Positions 14,135-22,627 of a DNA stretch of 35,144 nucleotides are shown here, in pieces. The notes beneath the pieces were generated by a model. That model saw nothing but the letters and a program-made list of their open reading frames with translations. It was not told the origin of the DNA and ran no database searches. How positions within the stretch are numbered: the stretch's first letter is position 1; every line of letters begins with the position of its first letter. The stretch spans positions 1-35,144 of the forward strand of contig NZ_JABXXP010000005.1 of assembly GCF_013376155.1 (NCBI RefSeq). The letters are read 5' to 3'. Position numbers and translations under genes: made by a program. Origin of the DNA: Nguyenibacter vanlangensis (GTDB lineage: Bacteria; Pseudomonadota; Alphaproteobacteria; Acetobacterales; Acetobacteraceae).

Positions 14135-14956
14135 CTACGCATTATCGATGGCATCAAGCGCGAGATACAAGTTTTGATGCATCCATTCGGCGTTTTTGTC
14201 TGCAGTCATGAGTCCTTCAAAGTACGTGCCATAGACTGCAAAGCTCAAGTCAATTAGATCGTTTCTTACACGATCAAGGCGCTTTTGGTTTTGGCTCCCA
14301 TTCTTGATCCACCAGAGAAGGTAGATGACGATTGCGAGAGCATAGCGGTAGAGATAAGTATGATTTTTGAATTCATCGAATTCTGATGTCCAATTGTGGC
14401 GGCTATCTACGCTCGACAAAGTCTCCCATATTTGATCGGCCGCTCCGAAAATAGAAGAAAACATATCCTCCGGATATCGCGTATTCATTCTTATAATGCG
14501 AAGCTGCTGGGGTGCGAACATTTGCTCTGCCATCTCTGGCAATGACGTCATTATGTCTTGAGCACCTTCGAGCATTCCGGGAAGCAAGTTCACAGCTCCA
14601 GACCAAAGACGCTCCAACTGAGCGCTGATCTCCGGCTTATTTCGATCAGGACCATTCAGGATAGCGACCATTTCCCGAATATCGCGCGCCACATCAGTAC
14701 GTTGCATCGCGGTTGTCATCATAGAAGTCCTGGGGTCAATCTGTGCGATTTCGCTTCCCGACTTCAAAACAATGATCTGTTCGGGAAAATCGCCGATCAC
14801 GGACAACGCCGCAACAATCGCTTCGACTGATTTTTGCTTGTAAAGCTCAAACCAAGCGAAATCCGGGAGGACAGCAAAGTTGGCTACCGACGCATCTAAA
14901 AAGCGTCTGAGTTTTTCCGATTGCAGCATGTTGCTATCGATGACCAAGCGCTGCAT
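14135..14956 (-). CDS. PIN-like nuclease, putative defence effector
   Basis: The protein has 273 residues. It begins RLVIDSNML, with Asp7 where PIN domains place their first acidic residue, followed by a helix and VLPDFAWFELYK. Near the end NDLIDLSFAVYGTYF and LMTADKNAEW give Asp236 and Asp253 in the positions of the later PIN acids. About 150 residues of helical sequence lie between, longer than in VapC toxins (about 130 in all). PIN domains cut RNA. No antitoxin gene is adjacent. The GC content (about 48% in a sampled stretch) is clearly below that of the neighbours, suggesting separate acquisition. It follows drmC by 29 bases and may be co-transcribed. I do not recognise a closer family. 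Confidence 0.6.
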   Translation of the reverse strand: MQRLVIDSNMLQSEKLRRFLDASVANFAVLPDFAWFELYKQKSVEAIVAALSVIGDFPEQIIVLKSGSEIAQIDPRTSMMTTAMQRTDVARDIREMVAILNGPDRNKPEISAQLERLWSGAVNLLPGMLEGAQDIMTSLPEMAEQMFAPQQLRIIRMNTRYPEDMFSSIFGAADQIWETLSSVDSRHNWTSEFDEFKNHTYLYRYALAIVIYLLWWIKNGSQNQKRLDRVRNDLIDLSFAVYGTYFEGLMTADKNAEWMHQNLYLALDAIDNA

Positions 14957-14985
14957 GACGGGTGTCTCTTCTAATATTGTAGCTG

Positions 14986-15747
14986 TTAGGCCGGTCGAAT
15001 CACTTTCGTCTCGATCAATGCGTACAGATGATCACGTAAACTGGAGGGGACATGGCCGCCAGTGAGCAGAAGCCCTGCCTCCATGTTCTTTTCGAGTGCG
15101 TGTCCAGTGAGGTTGGCGCTCGTCACGAATGCAACGACACCATCAGCAACGGCCACCTTCGCGTGAACTCGACCGTTGGTGAACGGATGCGGCCGGTCGG
15201 TCCAAACATACAATTTGGCCGAAGGAACGGCGTTTCTCATCGTCGATACCGGATCGACGAGTAAGCTGCCGCCTTGGGTCACAGAGGCTTCGACGAGAAT
15301 TCGAGTGTCGACTCCTCGAGCGATGGCCGAGTTGATCGCGGCTATGATCGATGCAACATCATAGGCGACGAAGCTCACGATAAAGAGTTCCTTCGTCACC
15401 CTTTGGATTACGTCCAGGAGCACCTGTTCGGTTCGACGGGGGGCAACGAATGGTGTCGTCGGTCCAGTCCAGACGAGCTCGACATCGCATTCTTGCTGCA
15501 TGCGCTGCCGGGTATGGGCGGCAGCCAGCAGCATTCCGGCCACGACGTCTCCGGACAACGCAGTACCCCGCCAGGCTGTCACGAACGATTCCAGGGCCGC
15601 ACGGGCAGCCGGTGTGCCGACGATTTGCTGAAGCTCTTGTTCCCGAACCGATGGAGAAGCGCGTCGCAGCCGCGATGCGATCGCTTCGATCTTCGCGGGT
15701 GACAACAAGGCAGCCAACGCCGCGACCGCGTCCAGGAGCGATCCCAT
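14986..15747 (-). CDS. drmC: DISARM DrmC, phospholipase D-like protein
   Basis: The protein has 253 residues from the ATG at 15747, which overlaps the last base of the drmB stop (TGATG); a longer frame to 15858 would lie within drmB. One HKD motif is visible: HAKVAVAD, giving His195, Lys197 and Asp202, followed by FVTSANLTGHALEKNMEAGLL. The first half of the fold has VSFVAYDVASIIAAINSAIARG. PLD-like proteins of this size with one HKD are expected to dimerise to form a nuclease active site. In DISARM, DrmC is a core gene, though reported as not essential for protection in the system first studied. It is the last gene of the overlapping operon. Confidence 0.85.
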   Translation of the reverse strand: MGSLLDAVAALAALLSPAKIEAIASRLRRASPSVREQELQQIVGTPAARAALESFVTAWRGTALSGDVVAGMLLAAAHTRQRMQQECDVELVWTGPTTPFVAPRRTEQVLLDVIQRVTKELFIVSFVAYDVASIIAAINSAIARGVDTRILVEASVTQGGSLLVDPVSTMRNAVPSAKLYVWTDRPHPFTNGRVHAKVAVADGVVAFVTSANLTGHALEKNMEAGLLLTGGHVPSSLRDHLYALIETKVIRPA

Positions 15748-17588
15748 CACGAGTTCCGGAAAAACGCGGCGCTTGAGTTTTCGAGCGTTGGAACCACCAG
15801 AGCCCGGTCGAGATGCCGATTGCCTCGCTCGCAGGACGTCTCCGACACGAAGGAGCAAGCATGGCAGGCCGCCCCGTGCAGCGATTGATCCTTGTTGGGG
15901 TCATGCTCGGAGCACAGGGGATCCGAGGCGCAAACGTGGGCTCGGTCCAAGGCTTGGCGAAGGAGCCGTCCGAGGTTCTCCGGCTTGCCCAATTCGACCA
16001 AACCGCCGAGCGTTCCGTCGGAATCGGCCGCCGCCGTGTAGATGAGGAACCCGGCTTGATCTTTCTCTTCGTCGATTTCCGCGTAGATCCTTTCGCGGAT
16101 GCTGGCCGCGTTATACCCGCATTCGAGAGCCAGCTCTCTGATCAGCATGTGCGCCAAGGTGTGCAGCAACACATAGCGCACGCCGGGATAGCCTTCTCTC
16201 GGATCGAGATTCCGTTTTTGACGCCACCCTCGATGTCCCATGCGTAAGCGAGCGTCGACGTCCTTGACCGCATTCTCGTCGGCCCATGATTTCAGCGCAT
16301 CGGCATCGAAGCGAATGAAGATGCCTTCGCCGTGGACCTGTGTCGCCGGTACCCAATCGGGAGCTGAACGTCCGAGCGGAGCCCTCGGCGCCGCATCGTC
16401 ACCCGATCCCTCGTCCGGGGACTCGACGCGGGTGAAACCGAGCAGAGCATTCACTTCGCGCAGCCGCTCCAACAGCAAGACGCGCGTGATCGCCGTTTCG
16501 AAGCCCTTCGGAATCCCGACCTTCTTGCTCATGAAATGGGGATAGTCGGTGGGCGGATCGTCTGCGATCAGAACCTGCCATTCCGGCTCTTTGAGGTCGC
16601 TTTGTCCGACATCCGCCCCTCCGCTTCGGTGGGCTTGGATGGCCGACCAAATCTGATCGTTGGAGAATTGGTCGATACCAGGAAGCTGCGCCGTCTTTTT
16701 GAGGGTCTTGACGACGAAACCAACCTCATCGGCCGACGAGACATCCTCGAAGAACGTCCAGCCGTCGCCGACGAGTTGTGCGAGAGGACTGCCCGTCTTG
16801 GGGATGGCGAGGACCGACAACGTGATGGGAAACCAGCCATTGGTCGCGCCGAGCAGAATCGCTCGCGGGTCTTCCGGGCAATCTTCGTCGAAACGATCAA
16901 TGTGCGGATGCCTGCCGCGGCACGCGGGCAGATTGTCCCTGCCAGCCTGACCAAAGGCTTGAGCCATGTTCTTCGACGCGCCGCAGGCGTCGCACTTCAC
17001 CCAGAGGTTCTCTGTTTGAAGCGATGCGCCACTTTCGAAGAACCGTAGGGTCCCGCGACAGTCGGAGGGGCCGCCATGAACGAACCAATGCCACGGAAAA
17101 TCGTCCAGATGTCCGGCGCGGCAAGCCGTCAGGAAGCGGGCCGGCACGGCGTCGGCGTCACGGGCTCGCTGATCGTTGTTCGAGCCCCGGCATCCCTCAT
17201 GGACGAAGCGGGTCAACTCCGGGCGGTATCGGTTTTCTTTCAGCTTGAACAAACCGGCATCGAACGGCGACAACAGCCCGCATTTCACGCAGCGCAACCA
17301 TCTGGGAAACGGCTTCACTGGAACGCCGATAAGGGCGGCCGGAGAGAACGGGTCGACGACGTCGCGCTCGCCGATCGGCGGCATTCGCAGTGATTCTACC
17401 TGAGGCCCGAGAACGCTGCGGACGTTCGCCAACAGGCGCGCCTCCTGTATGGGCTGGCATCTATCCCTCTCCCATCGGTCGATCCCCATGGTGACGACCG
17501 AGAGATTGGGCAAATCGACCAACGCGCCAGGACCGTAGGTCCACAGAAGCTGGCTCGGACGGACTTCCCCGACGGGCGTCTTGCTCAT
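15747..17588 (-). CDS. drmB: DISARM DrmB, DUF1998 protein
   Basis: The protein has 613 residues, and its ATG overlaps the drmA stop by 4 bases. The start carries VGEVRPSQLLWTYGPGALVDLPN, a typical DrmB opening. The DUF1998 domain is at about 475-595, with LLHTLAHMLIRELALECGY, GFLIYTAAADSDGTLGGL and the cysteine-rich tail. Cysteine pairs (C100/C103, C199/C202, C575/C578, with C553, C559 and C586) suggest structural metal sites. DrmB works with the DrmA helicase; the DrmAB complex binds DNA with a free 5' end and is thought to be unlocked by incoming phage DNA. Length and neighbours match the DISARM core. Confidence 0.93.
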   Translation of the reverse strand: MSKTPVGEVRPSQLLWTYGPGALVDLPNLSVVTMGIDRWERDRCQPIQEARLLANVRSVLGPQVESLRMPPIGERDVVDPFSPAALIGVPVKPFPRWLRCVKCGLLSPFDAGLFKLKENRYRPELTRFVHEGCRGSNNDQRARDADAVPARFLTACRAGHLDDFPWHWFVHGGPSDCRGTLRFFESGASLQTENLWVKCDACGASKNMAQAFGQAGRDNLPACRGRHPHIDRFDEDCPEDPRAILLGATNGWFPITLSVLAIPKTGSPLAQLVGDGWTFFEDVSSADEVGFVVKTLKKTAQLPGIDQFSNDQIWSAIQAHRSGGADVGQSDLKEPEWQVLIADDPPTDYPHFMSKKVGIPKGFETAITRVLLLERLREVNALLGFTRVESPDEGSGDDAAPRAPLGRSAPDWVPATQVHGEGIFIRFDADALKSWADENAVKDVDARLRMGHRGWRQKRNLDPREGYPGVRYVLLHTLAHMLIRELALECGYNAASIRERIYAEIDEEKDQAGFLIYTAAADSDGTLGGLVELGKPENLGRLLRQALDRAHVCASDPLCSEHDPNKDQSLHGAACHACSFVSETSCERGNRHLDRALVVPTLENSSAAFFRNS

Positions 17589-20500
17589 GTGTCACTCCCA
17601 TCCGTTGGGGTGACGCGGGCTCGCCAGGTTGGATCGCTCGTCGAGCGCGAGTCCTCCATCACCAGCCTCACGCCGGGTTCGACCTCACGCATCGACATCG
17701 GGACGGTCCAATCCGTCCACGGCTTCACGCCTGGAGCTTCCAACAGGGGATACGCGGTCGGGCCTGCCCCATACTTCTGATAGACGAGCGTCCGGCCTCC
17801 GACGCCCGCCTCTTTGGCCCAATCGTCTGCGCGCTGCTTCAATTCCTGCTCGGTCAGCGATTTCTTGGCAGAGTCCTCGGTGACTTCCCATGTCCGCTCG
17901 GCCACGACACCGATCGTTGTCAACATCTCTGGTCGGCTCGGGCTGTTCATCGCCCCCGCCCCGGTGTTCGGGGCGAACGGGTCGTACATGTTGCGCATGA
18001 TCGACAGCATTGCCCCCGTGAGGCCACGGTCCAACGCCCGCGGTGAGAACGGCGTCACGGATTGCGCTTCGACGTGCTGATAGAAGGTCGCGTGGTAGTG
18101 CTCGAACGTCTCGTAGTGGGAGAGGTCGCGCGGACGCGCCCAGGTGAGGACGGTGGCGACCAAGCCCGGCGGCGTGCGGCCGACGCGGCTGGTCGCCTGG
18201 ATATACTCGGCCGTTCCCTTCGGTTGACCGTTGACGACCATCACGCCGAGGCGGTTCACGTCGACTCCGACCGAGAGCATGTTGGTGGCCAGCACGACGT
18301 CGATCGGGCGCGGGTCGCCCGGAGCCCGGTTCTCGATCCATTTCCCCGTCGCGGGGTCGAACGTCCCGTTGAAGGGGATTTCGAGCTGATCGAGATAGCG
18401 CGGGATGTCGTGACTTGAGACACGGGACGTCAGTTCGCGGACGTCGTCGACTCGCCGCTGCGACAAGCCTGGCCGATCGACGAGGCTCATGGCCACGCGG
18501 AAGGATCGCGTCTGAACGTCGTCTTCAGCGAGGCGCTTCATTCCGCCCAGCTCGCGCAGCGAATTGAAGTAGCCGACCAGCGTCATGTAGGGGTCGGCGA
18601 CCGGACCGAAGCGGTCGAAGAGAGCCTGCGCTGCGGTAAGGAAGGCCGTGTACGTCCGGATCAGTACCGCCGGGCGAGAGCTGCCGGGCGCGCATATGCC
18701 CATGTAGCGGCGGCCGGGCTTCCCTTCGATGCACCGCTGGACGGAGAAGAAGTTGTCCTCGACGTCGAGACCGGATGGCGGAAAGACCGAAATCCTCCGC
18801 ATGAACACGTTGCGCACCTGATCTTCGGCGCGCCGGACGGTCGCGGTGGACGCCACGACCTTCGGCCGAACCTTGGTGTCACCGAGGGGCCAGGTGCTCA
18901 GCTCGTCGACGGCGCTCTCATAGAGGCCGACCATGGTGCCGAGCGGGCCGCTGATGAGGTGGAACTCGTCCTGGATGACGAGATCGGGAGGCCGCAGAGC
19001 GGCTCGCACCGGCTTCACCTTCGCTGCGGGATAAGCACCTCGCGCGCGATGGCCCGTGCCGCAATCGTGCCCCGGCCAGAGCAAGCCGTGACGCTCGCAT
19101 TCTTCCTCGACCCGGCCGAAGAGGGTTCGGACTTCCGGTCGCCAGGCCATCATGGCGAACTTGTCGACGGTCGCGATCATCATCGTCGGGGGGCGATGGT
19201 AGATTTCCTCGTCGACCACCTTCACGGGCAATCCGGGGTGGGCGAGCCCGCTGGAGCCAGCTCGCGAGAATTCGCAGGTGCCGAGCTTGTCTCCGCAATG
19301 GATGAGGGTCCGGCCGAGGATTCTGTCGACCTCGATGTCGCGGCCTGCGGAGATCTCCGAGCCGCACCAAGGACAGCTCGTCAATTGCGCAGGCGACGCG
19401 ATGCCAACGCGATTTCGATCACCGTTGCGCAGTGCTTCGATCGCCTGGTGGGCGTCTTCTGTCCGGCCCGGCGTCACTCTGTTGCCGACCCACAATCCGA
19501 GCGAGAACGGCTCCTTACCCCAGGTGTTCTCGTCCCGGCGACGGATCACTTCCATCGCGCACAACAGGGCAGTCGCACGCTGGAATTGCTGCAACGTAAG
19601 GAGACGCAGCGTGTAGCGCATAATGACGGCGAGGCCGCGCGAGGCGTCGAGGCCGCCGAGGTCGTTCTTCAGGCGACGCATCGCCATGGCGAAGGCGGCG
19701 ACGCCAAGATAGGCTTCGGTCTTACCGCCACCCGTCGGAAACCACAGCAAGTCGGCGAAGGCTTCCACGGGCTTCGTTCGATCGGGATTCGCCGGGTCCG
19801 CGAGCGAGGGCACCGACAAGAGGAGGAAGGCCAACTGGAAGGGCCGCCAGGATCGGTTCCTCGGGATGTCGATCTGCGAGACATCGGCGGCCTCGCCCCG
19901 CCGGCGCTTGAGGGCATAGAGGCTCCGCACACGCTGTAGCGCCATGGACCTGTTGGCGAAGCGAAAGGCCGTCAACGCCGCGTCGTCGGAAAAGAGCGTG
20001 TTCATCCCTTCGCGAAGGCGGCGCAGGGTTTCTTCGCATCGGACGATCACGTCCCGGCCCGGATCGTCGAAACCCGTGATCTCGCCCTTCAGCCGCGCCC
20101 GCTGCTCCTTGATCCAGACGGCATAGTCGTCGACCAGGCACGACAGAGCATCCCGCAACTGCTGCGGCTCCATCTCGGCGAGGCGGCCCATGTCGAGCCA
20201 ACCCTTGTCGACCATCCTGCGCATGGCCGGACGGTCGCCGGGGTCGAGGCCCGGCGTCTCCGTGACGGCCACCTCGTAGCGCGGGACGATTTCCGTTCGG
20301 ACGCGCCAAGCCTTTGCGGAATCTTCCGGTGTCGCGTCGGCGTGGACCGACACGCCATGGCCGACGGCGAATTCCAGCCGATTGCGGTAGATCAGCGCCA
20401 AGCGATCACGTTCGGGATCGTCGACGACGATTTCATTGGAGGGGCGCCGCCTGAAGATCGCCTTGTCCGCGGCGCCGTTCGGCGCCGTCGCGGCGATCTC

Positions 20501-21565
20501 CGGCTGAAACAGCCAGGCGCGATCCTTGTTGTCCTCGGGCTCCAATTGGCCGTTCACCAGGAACAGGGTGACGAGGCGCTCTCCCTGATCGTTGGTCCGG
20601 ACGGTCCCTTGCAGCCTGACGTCGGGCTGGTCGCGATCTGGAGTCGACGGCTTTATCGGCCCATCCTTCAGCGGCAGGGGGACGACGCCGCCGCACGGGA
20701 TGCGTCGCCACACCTTGACCTTCGTCTCTTCCTCTTTCCCGGTCGCCCGATTCCTCCGGGTCTTGACCACGTCGTGTTCGTCACTCGGGACGCGCTCGTA
20801 ACGCCCCCACCGAACCTCGACCGCGAGCGAGTCCATGCCCTGCGCGACGCAGAAAGTGAGCCCCAGGCTGGAGGGCACGAGCGATTGATTGTTCGTGGTG
20901 TCGATCTCGTCGAGGGCGTCATCCTCGGGCTCTACGCGGCCGGAAGCGCTCGCGAATTCGGCGCCAGGTTCGTGGATGGGCGCGGTTCGTTCATCCTCGA
21001 TGTCGCCGATCTCATCGGCGGCAGCCGCTGGCTCGACGAGGATGGTCTCGCCATCGTCTGGCCGGCGGGGTGCGAGTTTCCCGACCAGATAGCGGTCGCG
21101 AACGCTCATATCCTTGATTAGCTCGTGCGGCCCGCCGGCAGGGCCGAGAAGATCATCACGGACAGCCACTTCGAGCAGATCGCGCACATAGGCGACGTTC
21201 TGGATGAGCGGAACGGCATCGATGTCGGAAATCCCGACCGCCTTCGCTGCGCGCAGGAAATCATCCCAAGGAAGGCGGTTGATCGGTCCGGTGGGGGCAG
21301 TGAGACCCAATCCGCTCAACGGTGTCGGCGACACGACGACGTGGAGCTTGTCGAAATAGAGCGTGGTAGCTTCGAGGTCGGTGCGGATGCGGAGGATGCG
21401 CCCAATGCGTTTCAGGGCTCCGGCCGCGTCCACGACGACCACCCAGTGGCCGGGAGCGATGGCGCCGCCAATGCGATCACCGTCGAGCCGAACGACGAAC
21501 GGGCCGAGCGACGTCGCGTCCTTGGCGAGCCATGCCTGTGCGTTCGGTGCGGTGGTCGTCGTCAT
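17585..21565 (-). CDS. drmA: DISARM DrmA, superfamily 2 helicase
   Basis: The protein has 1326 residues. The helicase core has Walker A TGGGKT at 611-616 (context LLWFPTGGGKTEAYLG), a DEFH box at 866-869, and motifs V/VI in LATNMLSVGVDVNRLG with QATSRVGR at 1123-1130. A CPWC pair (731-734) with C757 and C764 between motifs I and II may bind zinc. The first 550 residues are the DISARM-specific N-terminal region. DrmA is the motor of the DrmAB complex. It follows the methyltransferase-like gene by 18 bases, with a weak ribosome site, and overlaps drmB by 4. In ordinary class 1 DISARM it would follow drmMI directly, so the two genes in between are the unusual part. Confidence 0.94.
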   Translation of the reverse strand: MTTTTAPNAQAWLAKDATSLGPFVVRLDGDRIGGAIAPGHWVVVVDAAGALKRIGRILRIRTDLEATTLYFDKLHVVVSPTPLSGLGLTAPTGPINRLPWDDFLRAAKAVGISDIDAVPLIQNVAYVRDLLEVAVRDDLLGPAGGPHELIKDMSVRDRYLVGKLAPRRPDDGETILVEPAAAADEIGDIEDERTAPIHEPGAEFASASGRVEPEDDALDEIDTTNNQSLVPSSLGLTFCVAQGMDSLAVEVRWGRYERVPSDEHDVVKTRRNRATGKEEETKVKVWRRIPCGGVVPLPLKDGPIKPSTPDRDQPDVRLQGTVRTNDQGERLVTLFLVNGQLEPEDNKDRAWLFQPEIAATAPNGAADKAIFRRRPSNEIVVDDPERDRLALIYRNRLEFAVGHGVSVHADATPEDSAKAWRVRTEIVPRYEVAVTETPGLDPGDRPAMRRMVDKGWLDMGRLAEMEPQQLRDALSCLVDDYAVWIKEQRARLKGEITGFDDPGRDVIVRCEETLRRLREGMNTLFSDDAALTAFRFANRSMALQRVRSLYALKRRRGEAADVSQIDIPRNRSWRPFQLAFLLLSVPSLADPANPDRTKPVEAFADLLWFPTGGGKTEAYLGVAAFAMAMRRLKNDLGGLDASRGLAVIMRYTLRLLTLQQFQRATALLCAMEVIRRRDENTWGKEPFSLGLWVGNRVTPGRTEDAHQAIEALRNGDRNRVGIASPAQLTSCPWCGSEISAGRDIEVDRILGRTLIHCGDKLGTCEFSRAGSSGLAHPGLPVKVVDEEIYHRPPTMMIATVDKFAMMAWRPEVRTLFGRVEEECERHGLLWPGHDCGTGHRARGAYPAAKVKPVRAALRPPDLVIQDEFHLISGPLGTMVGLYESAVDELSTWPLGDTKVRPKVVASTATVRRAEDQVRNVFMRRISVFPPSGLDVEDNFFSVQRCIEGKPGRRYMGICAPGSSRPAVLIRTYTAFLTAAQALFDRFGPVADPYMTLVGYFNSLRELGGMKRLAEDDVQTRSFRVAMSLVDRPGLSQRRVDDVRELTSRVSSHDIPRYLDQLEIPFNGTFDPATGKWIENRAPGDPRPIDVVLATNMLSVGVDVNRLGVMVVNGQPKGTAEYIQATSRVGRTPPGLVATVLTWARPRDLSHYETFEHYHATFYQHVEAQSVTPFSPRALDRGLTGAMLSIMRNMYDPFAPNTGAGAMNSPSRPEMLTTIGVVAERTWEVTEDSAKKSLTEQELKQRADDWAKEAGVGGRTLVYQKYGAGPTAYPLLEAPGVKPWTDWTVPMSMREVEPGVRLVMEDSRSTSDPTWRARVTPTDGSDT

Positions 21566-21583
21566 GCGTGGATTTCCATCTCT

Positions 21584-22624
21584 TTACAGCTCCACTCGCG
21601 AGAAGTGCGGGTACAGCCGGTAGAATTTCTTGAACACGTCGACGGGGTCGACACCCAGCTTGGACTCGATGACCTTCGCGAGGTCGAACCCGAGCTTATT
21701 GTGCGCGTTGTTGTTCGACTCCATCGTGAGTCGTTCCAGCGAGGACAGCGCAGGCAGCTCGATTCGGTGGGGCTCGTCGGGAGTTGAGTAGAACTCCCAT
21801 CCCTCGATCAACTTCTCGGTGGCCGTGTCTTCTCGAGAGACCACGATCAGAGTCGCCGTCACCATTGGCTGATCATCGGCGTAGTGCGTCGCCAGTGCCC
21901 AGACGATCTGGCGGTCGGTGAAGCTCAGAGCCTGCTTCTCGACGGCCAGCTTCAGCACCTGGAGAAGTGTCGGGCCATACTTCTTGTGCATCATGGCGTC
22001 GGCGGTCAGCCCGGCGGGCACGAGCGTACCCAGCCGCTGCTTGAACTGCTCAAGGCGCCACTCGGCCTTCGTCGGCTTCTGGGCTCGGTCGGCAGAGACG
22101 TCGCCATCGACCTCGACGGAAAGGTCCTTCCCGGACGGCTCCTCTCCACCGCTGCCGAGCGAAGTCGGGTTGCCGTTGAGCGTCACGCGCAGGACGCTTC
22201 CGACCGGCACTGTCCCGACAGTCGCAGCGAAGCGCTGGATCTGGGAGGCGATGCCCTTGGGCGCGGTGTAGTCGAACCAGATGATGGCCGGCGTCGTGAA
22301 GGTCGTCTGGTCGAGGAACTTCTCGAGGGTCGAGTGGACGCACTTGATGGCGGCCACGGGGCGGTTGAACCGCTGTCGCTTATGGACCTCCTCCTCGGAC
22401 TCGATGCAGGTCAGCTTGCCGATGGTGCGGCGCTTCTTCTTGCTACCGATCCCGATGCGAGAATGCACGAGGCGGAAGTCTTCGAGGAACGGGCCACCAA
22501 GGCTCACGTAGTGGTACTTCTCGAGCCCGAGCCTCGGGGCGAGGCGCATCAACAGCGAGAGGAACAGCTCTCGGTCGACCGCCTTATTCGGCCGAAGCCG
22601 GTATGGTAGTGAAGACCCACTCAT
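21584..22624 (-). CDS. Rossmann methyltransferase-like protein inserted in the DISARM operon
   Basis: The protein has 346 residues. Its N-terminal half follows a class I methyltransferase order: YHYVSLGGPFLEDFRLVH (37-54) in place of motif I, CIESEEEVHKRQRFNRP (73-89) with an acidic residue at the end of strand 2, and IIWFDYTAP (114-122) in place of motif IV. I recall proteins with this pattern annotated loosely as O-methyltransferases near GHKL ATPases in defence loci, but I cannot name the family. The C-terminal half is helical and mixed, with FKKFYRLYPHFSRVEL at the end. It starts 3 bases after the GHKL stop, so the two are surely a pair. The motif I glycines are fewer than usual, so it may bind SAM weakly or have another role. 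Confidence 0.6.
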   Translation of the reverse strand: MSGSSLPYRLRPNKAVDRELFLSLLMRLAPRLGLEKYHYVSLGGPFLEDFRLVHSRIGIGSKKKRRTIGKLTCIESEEEVHKRQRFNRPVAAIKCVHSTLEKFLDQTTFTTPAIIWFDYTAPKGIASQIQRFAATVGTVPVGSVLRVTLNGNPTSLGSGGEEPSGKDLSVEVDGDVSADRAQKPTKAEWRLEQFKQRLGTLVPAGLTADAMMHKKYGPTLLQVLKLAVEKQALSFTDRQIVWALATHYADDQPMVTATLIVVSREDTATEKLIEGWEFYSTPDEPHRIELPALSSLERLTMESNNNAHNKLGFDLAKVIESKLGVDPVDVFKKFYRLYPHFSRVEL

Positions 22625-22627
22625 CGA

